From JAYFQE01 sp034927345 (lineage in GTDB: Bacteria; Bacillota; Clostridia; Saccharofermentanales; UBA5734): 64,000 bases of DNA. Position numbers and translations under genes: made by a program. Below, piece by piece: positions 44,203-53,330 of this stretch. The stretch covers positions 262,001 to 326,000 of the forward strand of contig JAYFQE010000015.1 in NCBI GenBank assembly GCA_034927345.1, read 5' to 3'. Each line of letters starts with the position of its first letter. Position 1 is the first letter of the stretch. A model generated the notes under the pieces. The model was given only the letters and a program-made list of their open reading frames with translations. It did not search any database and was not told the DNA's origin.

Positions 44203-44589
44203 TCATAAACCGGCCGGCTTGCGGGCAATTGTTTTGGTGGCGATGACATCGCTGTCCAGGCCCAAGACATGGGCGCAAAGGATCTGGCCTGCGGTAATCG
44301 GCGCTTCCAGCCGCCAGGTTTTGATCTCAGACATCAGAGCCGGTATTTGATCCTTGGCGACCGGTCTGGTCAGACGGACGCTGACCAGCGGCGACTCGCC
44401 GTGAACAACAGCGGCCAATGTGGTTAAAGAACGCTGGGGATTCCGGATTTCCTGGCGGCCGTAAGCCTGGCCTTTGCGGCATTTGGCTCCGGTCACGGAT
44501 ATCTGTGCTCCGTCCGCGGCGCAGACGTAAAGCGCGCAGCCGTTCGGACATAGGATACAGGTTAATTCCTGTTTTTCATCAAGAATCAT
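44203..44589 (-). CDS. DUF1667 family protein
   Basis: 128 residues with a CILCPNGC motif near the N-terminus and further cysteines (VCAADG, KCRKGQAYG), which suggests metal or iron-sulphur binding. DUF1667 proteins are known to lie with GlpA-like and NADH-dependent FAD oxidoreductases in anaerobes and probably act as a small electron-transfer subunit. The start ATG overlaps the end of the preceding oxidoreductase gene by 11 bases. Confidence 0.9.
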   Translation of the reverse strand: MILDEKQELTCILCPNGCALYVCAADGAQISVTGAKCRKGQAYGRQEIRNPQRSLTTLAAVVHGESPLVSVRLTRPVAKDQIPALMSEIKTWRLEAPITAGQILCAHVLGLDSDVIATKTIARKPAGL

Positions 44590-45847
44590 GAATGAGCACC
44601 ACCTTTATCGGCGTCAGACTATCGCGCGGCGCCGCAGCCTCAAGGTCGGATACGCTGACCGGAATATGGATCATTTCGGCGGGTATAGCCCTGGGCAGGC
44701 GAACGGATTTACACAGCTTATCTTGGCGATACACTTGAATCCGGCAGCTCCCGCAAGGCTTGCGGACGCGAAGCGACAACCGGAAATCTTCATATCGGCT
44801 CAGACGCTGGGGAACCGTATAAGCGACAGCGGCATCGGCTTCGATCGGTATAGCCGCGGTATCAGGCTCAGGCCGCTCCAGATAGTGGAAAACCGATTCG
44901 GCCAGCCTTTCGGCTTCCCGGGAAACATCGTCGGCCAGATCATGGACCTGCAGGACATTGCCGGCGGCAAAAATGCCCGGGACAGTTGTTTGCAGATTCT
45001 GATCGACGGCGGCGCCCCGGGTCCTGGGGTCCAGCGCAATGCCGGCCATCAAGGATAGTTCATTTTCCGGGATCAAACCGACCGACAAAATCAATGTATC
45101 ACAGGTTATGTCCTTTTCAGTTCCGGCAATCGGCCGCAGCTGTTCATCAACGCGGCTGACGGTAATCCCTTCCAGACGACTCTTGCCCCGGATTTGGGTT
45201 ACCGTATGGCTCAGGCGCAGGGGGATGCCAAAATCATCCAGGCATTGGCGGACATTGCGCGGCAAACCGTTCGGGTAAGGTTGAATTTCGTAAACCGCCT
45301 GTACACAGGCGCCTTCCAGGGTCAGACGCCTGGCCATGATCAGGCCGATATCGCCGGAACCAAGGATGACGATATTTCGGCCGATCATCCGGTTTTTCAG
45401 ATTGATAAAAGCCTGGGCCACGCCGGCGGTATAGACGCCGGCCGGCCGGGTGCCGGGAATAGCGAGCGCGCCGCAGGTCCTTTCGCGGCAGCCCATGGCC
45501 AGGATGATGGCCTGAGCCTGGTAAATTTTATAACCGCTCTTTGACGCGGCATAAACCTGCCGCCCGGCCGTTATCTGCAAAACCGTCGTATCGGTTTGGT
45601 ATTCGACGCCCAAACGATCGGCTTCTGTGATAAACCGCTGGGCGTATTCCGGCCCGCTGAGGCTTTCCTGAAAACGGGTCAGGCCAAAACCGTCATGAAT
45701 ACACTGGCGGAGGATGCCGCCCAACTGTTTTTCCCGTTCCAGAATCAGGACATCGGCAAGACCCATTTCGCGCAGCTTCACAGCGGCGGCCAGTCCGGCC
45801 GGCCCGCCGCCGATGATGATGACGGTTCTTTTTTCGATCCGGATCAT
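44579..45847 (-). CDS. FAD/NAD-dependent oxidoreductase, GlpA-operon partner
   Basis: 422 residues of the pyridine nucleotide-disulphide oxidoreductase kind. FAD site VIIIGGGPAGLAAAVKL at the start, a second nucleotide site NIVILGSGDIGLIMA near residue 165, and an FAD-contact GIFAAGNVLQVHD. It has a short cysteine pair late (PCGSC). It probably passes electrons between NAD(P)H and the GlpA-like subunit. Its start overlaps the GlpA-like stop by four bases (ATGA). Confidence 0.88.
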   Translation of the reverse strand: MIRIEKRTVIIIGGGPAGLAAAVKLREMGLADVLILEREKQLGGILRQCIHDGFGLTRFQESLSGPEYAQRFITEADRLGVEYQTDTTVLQITAGRQVYAASKSGYKIYQAQAIILAMGCRERTCGALAIPGTRPAGVYTAGVAQAFINLKNRMIGRNIVILGSGDIGLIMARRLTLEGACVQAVYEIQPYPNGLPRNVRQCLDDFGIPLRLSHTVTQIRGKSRLEGITVSRVDEQLRPIAGTEKDITCDTLILSVGLIPENELSLMAGIALDPRTRGAAVDQNLQTTVPGIFAAGNVLQVHDLADDVSREAERLAESVFHYLERPEPDTAAIPIEADAAVAYTVPQRLSRYEDFRLSLRVRKPCGSCRIQVYRQDKLCKSVRLPRAIPAEMIHIPVSVSDLEAAAPRDSLTPIKVVLIHDS

Positions 45848-47316
45848 ATCTCCCTGACCTTTCCTGTAAACAAAGCTGAACCGCCGCGGGACAGCAAAAC
45901 CTCGTCATCCCGCAGATTCAGTTCCGTTTGCAGTATTTCAGCCAGGCGTGTCTGGCAATAACCGCCTTGGCAGCGTCCCATCATGGCATGGGTTCTGGCT
46001 TTAATGCCGTGAAGCGTCCGGGCGCCGAGCGGACCGCGGATCGCCGCCAGGATTTCAGCTTTACTGATCTGTTCGCACCGGCAGATTATTTCGCCATAAT
46101 CCGGATTGCCGTTGATCAGCGCCTGTTTTTTTTGATCGGATTGGCCGGCAAAAGAGACTAAACCCGGCCGGGTCGGATTAAAGTCCTCATTTTCAACTAA
46201 ATCCTGCCGCTCGCCGATCATACCGGCAATATGGCGCGCTATCGGCACGGCGCTGGTCAGTCCGGGGGACTCTATGCCGATCAGCTGAATAACATGGGGG
46301 AGTTCACGGCGCGTATCGATCACAAAATCGCCGTAACCGCCTTGATCCCGGCCAACCAGCTTGGGCCGGATGCCGGAGAAATTGCGGATGACGTATTCCG
46401 GCCGCAAACAGGGAAAAATCCGGCTGCCGTCGCGCAGCAGCAAATCAAGCGTGCCGCGCGTCGTGGCGTAATCGTCGCGTTCATCGATGTATTCGGTGCT
46501 GGGGCCGATCAAGACGGTGCCGTCGGTCGTGGGCGTCAGATGAACGCCGAGGCCGCCCTCGCGGATATTGGGGACCGGATAAGCCGGCATCGGCAGAAAG
46601 GCGCCGACCTGCTTATCGAGAAGATAATATTCGCCGCGGCAAGGAAATACGGAATAATCGGCGACGCCGAAAAGGCGGGCGATTGTGTCGGCCTGCAAGC
46701 CGGCGCAGTTGATCACCCAGCGGGCGGCAAACCGGCCGGCGCCGGTTTGAATTTCGTATTGCGATTCCGAACGCCGTATACCGGTCACTTCTTGATTGAA
46801 AAAGAATGTCACGCCGTTTTGGCAAGCATTTTCAGCCAGAGCGACGGTATAGATAAACGGATTGACAATGCCGGTCATCGGAGAAAACAGGGCAAACTCG
46901 CCGCGAATATGAGGCGCCAGTTCAGCCAGCTTCGATTTGCCGATCATGGCCAGACCCGGAACGCCGTTCGCCTCGCCTTGCGCTTTCAACGCCAGCAGGC
47001 TTTGCCGGTCCTGATCATCGAAACCGACGACAACCTTGCCGGTCCTGTTGAAAGGGATCGCCAGTTCTTGAGCCGTCTGGTCGAAGCCCAGACAGCCGGC
47101 GACGCAAAAGCGAGCCATCAAAGTTCCCGGCCGGCTGTTGAAGCCGGCGTGCAGGACGCCTGAATTGCGGCCGCTTGTCCCCAGACAGAGATCGGGCTCC
47201 TTTTCCAGAACGGCGATCTTCAATTTGTAGCGCGACAACTCGCGGGCAATCGCATTCCCTACCACACCGGCCCCGATAATAACGATATCATAGGGATTTT
47301 GCGAAAATAAGTTCAT
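45844..47316 (-). CDS. GlpA-like FAD-dependent dehydrogenase
   Basis: 490 residues. A GlpA/DAO-type FAD site (IVIIGAGVVGNAIARELSRY, then TSGRNSGVLHAGF) is followed by the substrate domain. The last 90 residues are a BFD-like iron-sulphur domain with C-x-C (IICRCEQI) and C-x4-C (GRCQGGYCQ). It is related to anaerobic glycerol-3-phosphate dehydrogenase. No glycerol kinase or facilitator is adjacent, so glycerol-3-phosphate is a likely but unproven substrate. GAGG precedes ATG, with a promoter at 47364-47393. Confidence 0.85.
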   Translation of the reverse strand: MNLFSQNPYDIVIIGAGVVGNAIARELSRYKLKIAVLEKEPDLCLGTSGRNSGVLHAGFNSRPGTLMARFCVAGCLGFDQTAQELAIPFNRTGKVVVGFDDQDRQSLLALKAQGEANGVPGLAMIGKSKLAELAPHIRGEFALFSPMTGIVNPFIYTVALAENACQNGVTFFFNQEVTGIRRSESQYEIQTGAGRFAARWVINCAGLQADTIARLFGVADYSVFPCRGEYYLLDKQVGAFLPMPAYPVPNIREGGLGVHLTPTTDGTVLIGPSTEYIDERDDYATTRGTLDLLLRDGSRIFPCLRPEYVIRNFSGIRPKLVGRDQGGYGDFVIDTRRELPHVIQLIGIESPGLTSAVPIARHIAGMIGERQDLVENEDFNPTRPGLVSFAGQSDQKKQALINGNPDYGEIICRCEQISKAEILAAIRGPLGARTLHGIKARTHAMMGRCQGGYCQTRLAEILQTELNLRDDEVLLSRGGSALFTGKVREI

Positions 47317-47363
47317 GACCCATCATCCTCACTTTGCCGCGGTATCCAATTATCTCACAGATA

Positions 47364-47393
47364 AGGATAGGCGGCGGCAAAGATCTCTGTCAA
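47364..47393 (-). promoter_or_regulatory. promoter of the GlpA-like operon
   Basis: On the minus strand TTGACA (47388-47393) and TATCCT (47364-47369) are 18 bases apart, between the end of the nine-gene operon and the GlpA-like start. The -35 is perfect, the -10 weak. Confidence 0.5.
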
Positions 47394-47404
47394 GTCCTTA
47401 TTTC

Positions 47405-48880
47405 CTATTTGATTTCGTGCGCGCATTTGCCGAAGACGGTCAGGCTGACCAATCCCGGCTCGATGCCCTGCGGCGCGCCCAAGATCCGCAGACGAACCGC
47501 ATAGGCTTTGACCGGATCAAACTGCCGGTAATCGATACAGAGATCCGTCTCGTTGTTGGCCGCGTCGACCAGCATCGTCCATTCATCCGCGGCGGCGGAC
47601 GGCGCGTACTCGACCACATATTTGAACGGTCCGGGCATCACGCCGTCGAGCGTTTCCATATTGATATCGCGCCAGATAATGCGCAGCGACTCGATCCTGT
47701 AGCCGGTCGATGTTCCGAGCGGGAAGGTGATGCTCTTTTCAGGATCGTCCTTCTCCGGCTGCCACCAGGTCAAAATGCTGTCGTCGGAAGCATACAGCGC
47801 GTCTCTTCCGGGAACCGCGCTGCTTGCCTTCGGCCGCTGCAAAAACGTCAGCGGCAAAAGTCCCGCGTCATTGCCCAGCTCCGGATTGGCCAGGACTCCC
47901 GGCGCGTACTGTGGCCGATCCGTGACTGCCGGACAATACAATTCGCCGTTTTCGTCTATGCCGACCGGATCCATGCCGATCCGGCGTTCATACGGATGGT
48001 TGTAGCAAAAGATCGAGGTGTAGAAAGTCCAATAAGTATTCTGCGGTCCCCGGACGATACAGCCGTGCCCGGCTCCGCGCAGGAGCCCGCAGCGCTTTTC
48101 TGTAAAGGGATCATGCTTTTTTTGCGCAATAAAACCGGTTAAGGGGCCTTCCTCCGAAATGGCCACACCGTTCGCGTAGCTGCCGAAACGCGTTCCGCTG
48201 CCCGAATACAGCAAATAATAACGCGAACCGATTTTCGTCATCCATTGGCCTTCAATCCAGCCCATACGCTCATTTTCATTATATTCGCCGATGCGCTGCC
48301 ATGGGACGGACGGATCGAATTCGTTGAGCCATACCGGCTCGGTCAGCAGCTGCCACGGCTCGTCCGGATTGAGCTCGGCGCCCATCGTTCCGCTGATAAA
48401 TTCCGCGTCGACACCCTGACCGGCCGGCTTTTGTCCAAACCAATACAAATATAAATGATCGCCGTCCGCTAAATAACAATCATCGCATACCTTCAACACC
48501 CGGCCGCGCGTATCGGTCAAATGGCCGCATAACGTAAAGGGACCAAGCGGGCTGTCGGCGCTGTAGACCTCCGACATGCCGTGTCCGTGCAAATACCATT
48601 TCCCGCGGAAGCATACGATCGCGGGGCTGTATCGTAAATCCGGAACGCCGATATCGATATGTTCCCAATGAACGAAATCTTCGGTCAGATAAGCCAGCGC
48701 GTAGCTTGGATACAAGATCCATTTTCCATCATAATAGACGACGCTCGGATCGGAGATCGAACGGTAATCCTTATAGGTTCGTATATCCTCGCCGCATTGA
48801 TTGGTGTCGAGAGGTCTTCCGCTTTTGACATCGGCAATCGACAACGGATTGCAATAAGTCAGGGGCCTTTTCGTTTTCAT
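47405..48880 (-). CDS. glycoside hydrolase family 43-like protein
   Basis: About 491 residues. A five-bladed propeller of GH43 type: the catalytic base Asp is in YRSISDPSVVYYDGKW, the modulating Asp region in YSPAIV and the acid Glu in WIEGQWM. A C-terminal beta-sandwich (about 360-491) resembles a discoidin-like carbohydrate-binding domain. No signal peptide, so it acts in the cytoplasm. ATG 48880 shares its A with the stop of the preceding gene (TGATG); a longer frame to 49012 only overlaps that gene. GH43 enzymes mostly release arabinose or xylose; the exact bond is not predictable. Confidence 0.83.
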   Translation of the reverse strand: MKTKRPLTYCNPLSIADVKSGRPLDTNQCGEDIRTYKDYRSISDPSVVYYDGKWILYPSYALAYLTEDFVHWEHIDIGVPDLRYSPAIVCFRGKWYLHGHGMSEVYSADSPLGPFTLCGHLTDTRGRVLKVCDDCYLADGDHLYLYWFGQKPAGQGVDAEFISGTMGAELNPDEPWQLLTEPVWLNEFDPSVPWQRIGEYNENERMGWIEGQWMTKIGSRYYLLYSGSGTRFGSYANGVAISEEGPLTGFIAQKKHDPFTEKRCGLLRGAGHGCIVRGPQNTYWTFYTSIFCYNHPYERRIGMDPVGIDENGELYCPAVTDRPQYAPGVLANPELGNDAGLLPLTFLQRPKASSAVPGRDALYASDDSILTWWQPEKDDPEKSITFPLGTSTGYRIESLRIIWRDINMETLDGVMPGPFKYVVEYAPSAAADEWTMLVDAANNETDLCIDYRQFDPVKAYAVRLRILGAPQGIEPGLVSLTVFGKCAHEIK

Positions 48881-51800
48881 CAGCCTACCTTCTTTCTTGT
48901 GCGTTTTTTCTTTGCTTCCGCAACGATACAGCCGACTTCCTGAGCGCCGATGCAGCCAAGAATACGAATCCGGTCTCCACTGCGTTCCGTTTCGCAAAGG
49001 CAGTCGTTCCACGCGTCAAAATAAACGACGCCCGGCTGATCGGGCAGTTCCAGCAAAACGCCGCGTCTTGTTTCATAAGCGCTGTTATAAAGCGTATAAA
49101 GGGTTCTTTCCCCGCCGGGGAAACGGTTGGCCCGCACGCCGCGGAGCGGTGAATCCAAAAAGGGTTCCGGAGAATCCGAAATAAAACAATCGGCGTACTT
49201 CTTTTTCAAGCGGAACGATTTTGCCATAAATTCTTTACCGCGCGATTCCTCCGCGTCCCAAAAGGAGTCGTAGATTGCTTCGGCGTTGAAGAAAGTGGAT
49301 TTCAGCGGCTGCCAGCTCAAATACCGCATGGCCATCGGCAGGACCAGCTGCACGATGCCGGGGAACGCAAACCTGTACAGGTCAAGATAAACGCGGCCCA
49401 GCGTGTCGTCGCCGTCGTCCGCGATCCATGACGTTTCGATCATGTCGCGGATGCTATCCAGAATATGATAAGTTATGTTGCAGTCGATATATCTGGCGTT
49501 GACGTCCACCGCCGCGTATTCGCCGTAAAGCACGACTTCCTCCGGCATGGTTTCGCGCAGTTCGGAGATGAATTCGCGGTCTGTCTTCAGCAGATTGGAC
49601 GGCACCGCGTGACCGTGCTTTTCGCTGTAGCAGCGATTATCGACGCGCAGACTGAATTCGTCAACATAGAGTATCCGGATACCCGTCTCGCGCCAGACCC
49701 GGCGGTACATCTCCATCACATGGTCGCGCCAGCGCTTGTCGGCGTGGCACATGCGGAATGTATCGTCATAAATTCCGATCACGCTGCCGCTTTTGTGCTT
49801 GACAAGCAGCTCCGGCATATAGTCTTTGGCTTCCGGATACACCTCGGACAACAGGGTCGGGTGCAAATACAGCGAAACGGCCGCGCCGGTCTCCCCGGAA
49901 CAGGACCGCAGCGCTTTCGTGAACGGCTCCAGACCGCCGATGCGATCATAGTCCAGATCGCCAAAATGGCCCCATAACGGATGGCCGATCTCCTCGTCCT
50001 GCGTCCAGGCCCACAAATGAAGAATATCCGGATAGCAGCCGTACAGCGATTTCTGTTCATCCATGATACGCTTAAAGGCGTATTCGCCGGTTTTCTTGTC
50101 ATACCATGGCGGCAGATGCGTAAACGCTTCTGTCTCGTAGAAGTCCGTAATTTCAGCCATCAACCAGAAGCAGCTGCGGTACCAGTCCTTATTCTGGCTC
50201 TTGTAAGGCTTATACCAGGTGCTCAGCCAGTCGCGGTAGCGGCGGAATGCGCAGCGCCAGTCTCCGGCATGAACAAAAATCTCAGCAGAGGACGCGTCGA
50301 ACCGTTCTCCCGGCTGCAATTTCAAATACATAGAGGGGTACTCCACATAGGCGTGGATATCCGTATCATCTTTTGTCAGCGCATACTTTCTGACGGTCAG
50401 CTCTTTTTCTTTGGTCAGAATACCCAGACCGCCGTTCTGCGACGCGCTGAAAAGATCAAAAAACTGCATCGGGAAGGAAGGGGCGGACTCTTCAAACACA
50501 CCGATGTGCCCGTTGCTCAAGGCATTCTGATATTTCGGGAAGAGATACCAGCTGTCCTGCCAATCGGCAAAACTGACCTCGTCCAGAACCGGGAACAAGA
50601 TCCCGCAACTGATCTCCGAAAGGCCGGTATTGACGGCCTGCAGATCTAAACCGAGCGTTCCGTTGCCTTCAACGGACAAGGTCACGGTGCAGGCAAGATC
50701 GTTTTGGCGGCAGGACAATTCGGCTGTTTTATCCGTCAGTGATAAAACACAAGTCTCAAAGCGGCCGGTCACCGTCCCGTCCGGCAGCCGAAGCATCAGA
50801 AGATCGCCGCTGACGCTGCTCTTCGGCGCGTAACCGTTCTCGAGAGAAACGACATGAAGGCCGTCTCCGATATCCAGCAGCAGGCGAAGCGCGCCTGAAA
50901 CGATCGTCAACAGCGTGCCGCTCTGCCGGATCTCGTCAGGAGCCGTGATCGGCGGCGGACAGGCGGCCTTGATATCCGGAACCGTGATCGGCGGCGGACA
51001 AACGGTCGTGATGCCTGGCGCCGGGATCAGCGGCAGCGCCGACCGGTTCAGCGTAACGGCCAGAATGGAAACATCCGTGTCGATCATCCGGTTGCGGAAG
51101 ATCACGCTTTGAATCGGCCACAGCCCGGCAGGAACTGCATAAAGCCCGGTTTCACCGGTAATCACATGGCGCTTCAGCATAAGGTTGTATGGAAATGCCG
51201 TATCGTGCAGCCCGTTTTCATAAACGATCTCGACCTGGAAGCGCTCTACATCCTTAGCCTGCAGCGGCATCATTACTTCGCCGACCGCGGCGCCGAGGAT
51301 CGTCGGGTCTTTAGCGCAGTATCCCCAACGTTCATGCACAGTTCCGGACAGCGCGGCAGCGAAGACAATTTCTTGCGCTGTGCCGGAAACCGGAACGGTT
51401 ATGGCATCGTCGCGGCTGATGGGACGGCATTGTCTGCGCGTCGCGGGGACGCCGAAATTGATGACCTCGTCATTATTTTCCGCCGACGCCGGGCCAGGCG
51501 CGATCCGGTTGGAGCGAGGGCTGCCGAAACGGAAGGGAATTCCCGAAAGGATGACATCTCCTTCGGGCAGATCACGGCTGCCGTCAATGATATCCGGCCG
51601 CGGCGGCATAGAGGCGTTAAACAGGGCATCCAGAGGAACCGTCGTAAATCCTTCCTGCTCCGGCTGACCGCGCAGATGGTCAAACCGCACGGGAAGATCA
51701 TCAAAGCGACAGGTATAAAGACGAAATAATTTAAGATAGGCATGCGGCGCCTTAACGGTAAAACGGATCTTCAGCTTCGAATAGCGCGTATGCTCTTTTA

Positions 51801-52101
51801 CGGGCACAACGATGCGGCGCCGGGCTCCGTCAATGCTCACATCGTTAAGCTCGCACAGCGTCTCATACGCCGAACCGTTTTCACCGAGCAGAAACGGCGC
51901 GTGCAAGACGTGCTCCCGCAAAAGGCCGAAAGCCGCATACTCTAAAACAAGATACTCTTCCGCGACATAATCGCCTTCTGTCTCAAAGGCATATTCGTTG
52001 GTCTCCAACGGCTCATTGTCAATGCCGATATGCAGGGAATCGCCGGAAATACTGATATTGCCGCCAGATAAGGCATAAAAATCTGTTCTCCAAGGTCGCA
52101 T
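48880..52101 (-). CDS. DUF6259-type large glycosidase-like protein
   Basis: 1073 residues, cytoplasmic (no signal peptide). The C-terminal half (about 640-1000) looks like a TIM-barrel glycosidase of the DUF6259 type: ILHLWAWTQDEE, SLYLHPTLLSEV, RILYVDEFSLR and LYGEYAAVD, with Asp/Glu that could be catalytic. The N-terminal half is all-beta. A 13-residue unit (CPPPITVPDIKAA and relatives) repeats about three times near 365-405. GAGAGG precedes ATG. It sits between the Gfo/Idh and GH43 genes in the nine-gene operon, so it probably attacks the transported sugar. The reaction is unknown. Confidence 0.72.
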   Translation of the reverse strand: MRPWRTDFYALSGGNISISGDSLHIGIDNEPLETNEYAFETEGDYVAEEYLVLEYAAFGLLREHVLHAPFLLGENGSAYETLCELNDVSIDGARRRIVVPVKEHTRYSKLKIRFTVKAPHAYLKLFRLYTCRFDDLPVRFDHLRGQPEQEGFTTVPLDALFNASMPPRPDIIDGSRDLPEGDVILSGIPFRFGSPRSNRIAPGPASAENNDEVINFGVPATRRQCRPISRDDAITVPVSGTAQEIVFAAALSGTVHERWGYCAKDPTILGAAVGEVMMPLQAKDVERFQVEIVYENGLHDTAFPYNLMLKRHVITGETGLYAVPAGLWPIQSVIFRNRMIDTDVSILAVTLNRSALPLIPAPGITTVCPPPITVPDIKAACPPPITAPDEIRQSGTLLTIVSGALRLLLDIGDGLHVVSLENGYAPKSSVSGDLLMLRLPDGTVTGRFETCVLSLTDKTAELSCRQNDLACTVTLSVEGNGTLGLDLQAVNTGLSEISCGILFPVLDEVSFADWQDSWYLFPKYQNALSNGHIGVFEESAPSFPMQFFDLFSASQNGGLGILTKEKELTVRKYALTKDDTDIHAYVEYPSMYLKLQPGERFDASSAEIFVHAGDWRCAFRRYRDWLSTWYKPYKSQNKDWYRSCFWLMAEITDFYETEAFTHLPPWYDKKTGEYAFKRIMDEQKSLYGCYPDILHLWAWTQDEEIGHPLWGHFGDLDYDRIGGLEPFTKALRSCSGETGAAVSLYLHPTLLSEVYPEAKDYMPELLVKHKSGSVIGIYDDTFRMCHADKRWRDHVMEMYRRVWRETGIRILYVDEFSLRVDNRCYSEKHGHAVPSNLLKTDREFISELRETMPEEVVLYGEYAAVDVNARYIDCNITYHILDSIRDMIETSWIADDGDDTLGRVYLDLYRFAFPGIVQLVLPMAMRYLSWQPLKSTFFNAEAIYDSFWDAEESRGKEFMAKSFRLKKKYADCFISDSPEPFLDSPLRGVRANRFPGGERTLYTLYNSAYETRRGVLLELPDQPGVVYFDAWNDCLCETERSGDRIRILGCIGAQEVGCIVAEAKKKRTRKKVG
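50945..51039. repeat. 39-base in-frame tandem repeat inside the DUF6259 gene
   Basis: GTGATCGGCGGCGGACA occurs at 50945-50961 and again at 50984-51000. A decayed third copy (GGGATCAGCGGCAGCGC) starts at 51023, so the period is 39 bases (13 codons). It encodes a Pro-rich linker that may expand or contract. Confidence 0.7.
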
Positions 52102-52113
52102 GCCAGATCCTCT

Positions 52114-53310
52114 CTATTTCGTGAATGTTCCGGAAAGGTTCGCCACCGTACCAAAAGTGGTTTCATCCTTGCCTGTGGTAGATTCGGCAATATGCTGCTG
52201 CAGCAGCTCGAAGAATTTCTGGTCGTCGAACGGAATGTCGACCGCGCCGTTTATCCACTGGGAGTACAGCATAGCGTTAGCCAGCGTTACACCGTTGATG
52301 CCGTCGGCAGCCGGAGAATACAGGTCTTCTTTACCGAGCACCGCGTTGGCAAAGTTGCTGAGGATGCCGTAATGGCCGGTATATTCGCCAATACCTTCCA
52401 GATCGATCACTTCATGCTGAGGCACGCTGAAATCATCGGAAGCATCGTAAATATAATCAAGAGTCGACACTTTATTCTTATAGAACGTAAGCTTCCAGTT
52501 TTCATAGACGAGCTTTCCGTATTCGCCGATGACCTCAAAACGATCGGTGCCGGGAGCCTCGCCGGTGGTGGTGATGAAAACGCCGGTTGCGCCGTTCGGA
52601 TACTCGAAATATGCGGTCACATCATCTTCAACTTCGATATGATGCCACTGACCGAAACGGCAATGAGCCTGAACGCGGTTCGGCATCATACCCGGAATCC
52701 ACTGGAACAGGTCGATCTGGTGCGGAGCCTGATTGTACAGAACGCCGCCGCCTTCGCCTTTCCAGGTAGCACGCCATCCGCCGCTGTTGTAGTAGTATTG
52801 GGAACGGAACCAGGTGGTGACGATCCAGTTCAAACGGGTGATTCTGCCGAGCGCTCCCTCGTCGATCATCTGCTTCATTTTTCTGAATAACGGGTGAGTG
52901 CGCACGTTGAACATGATGCCGAGTTTCAGTTCGGGGTGCTTTTCCGCTTCCCTGAACATCTCTTTAACTTGCAGGGTGTAAACGCCCGCGGGTTTTTCAA
53001 CGACAGCATGCAGACCGTTTTGCATGGCTTTGATGGCAAATGGCGGATGGAAATAATGCGGGATTGCGATAATGACAGCGTCGCAGCAATGCGCCTGAAT
53101 CAACTCGTCGCCGGAAAGATAATAACTGACTTTTTTCGCTGCTTCCGGGTTCATTTCCGCGCCGATCTGCCTGATGTTCTCCAGTTTTGCCGGGACAAGA
53201 TCGGCGATGGCAACACATTCGCTGTTTTGAACTTTACCGTTCATGAAGTTTTTAAAATGATCCGTACCCATGTTGCCGGCACCGATGATGCCAAAACGTA
53301 CCTTTTCCAT
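52114..53310 (-). CDS. Gfo/Idh/MocA family oxidoreductase
   Basis: 398 residues. The N-terminal Rossmann fold begins FGIIGAGNMGTDHFKNF; the EKPAGVYT motif (Glu-Lys-Pro) that sets the active-site Lys lies near residue 96. The C-terminal domain has HQIDLFQWI, with the His-x-x-Asp of the family. It oxidises or epimerises a sugar with NAD(P). AAAGGAG precedes ATG. It follows the isomerase-like gene by 20 bases, and the two probably act in series on the imported sugar. Confidence 0.92.
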   Translation of the reverse strand: MEKVRFGIIGAGNMGTDHFKNFMNGKVQNSECVAIADLVPAKLENIRQIGAEMNPEAAKKVSYYLSGDELIQAHCCDAVIIAIPHYFHPPFAIKAMQNGLHAVVEKPAGVYTLQVKEMFREAEKHPELKLGIMFNVRTHPLFRKMKQMIDEGALGRITRLNWIVTTWFRSQYYYNSGGWRATWKGEGGGVLYNQAPHQIDLFQWIPGMMPNRVQAHCRFGQWHHIEVEDDVTAYFEYPNGATGVFITTTGEAPGTDRFEVIGEYGKLVYENWKLTFYKNKVSTLDYIYDASDDFSVPQHEVIDLEGIGEYTGHYGILSNFANAVLGKEDLYSPAADGINGVTLANAMLYSQWINGAVDIPFDDQKFFELLQQHIAESTTGKDETTFGTVANLSGTFTK

Positions 53311-53330
53311 TTGGTCGGCTCCTTTACTTT

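Noticed and set aside
46231..47163. 310-residue plus-strand open frame
   Set aside because: It is antisense to the GlpA-like gene with its FAD and iron-sulphur motifs.
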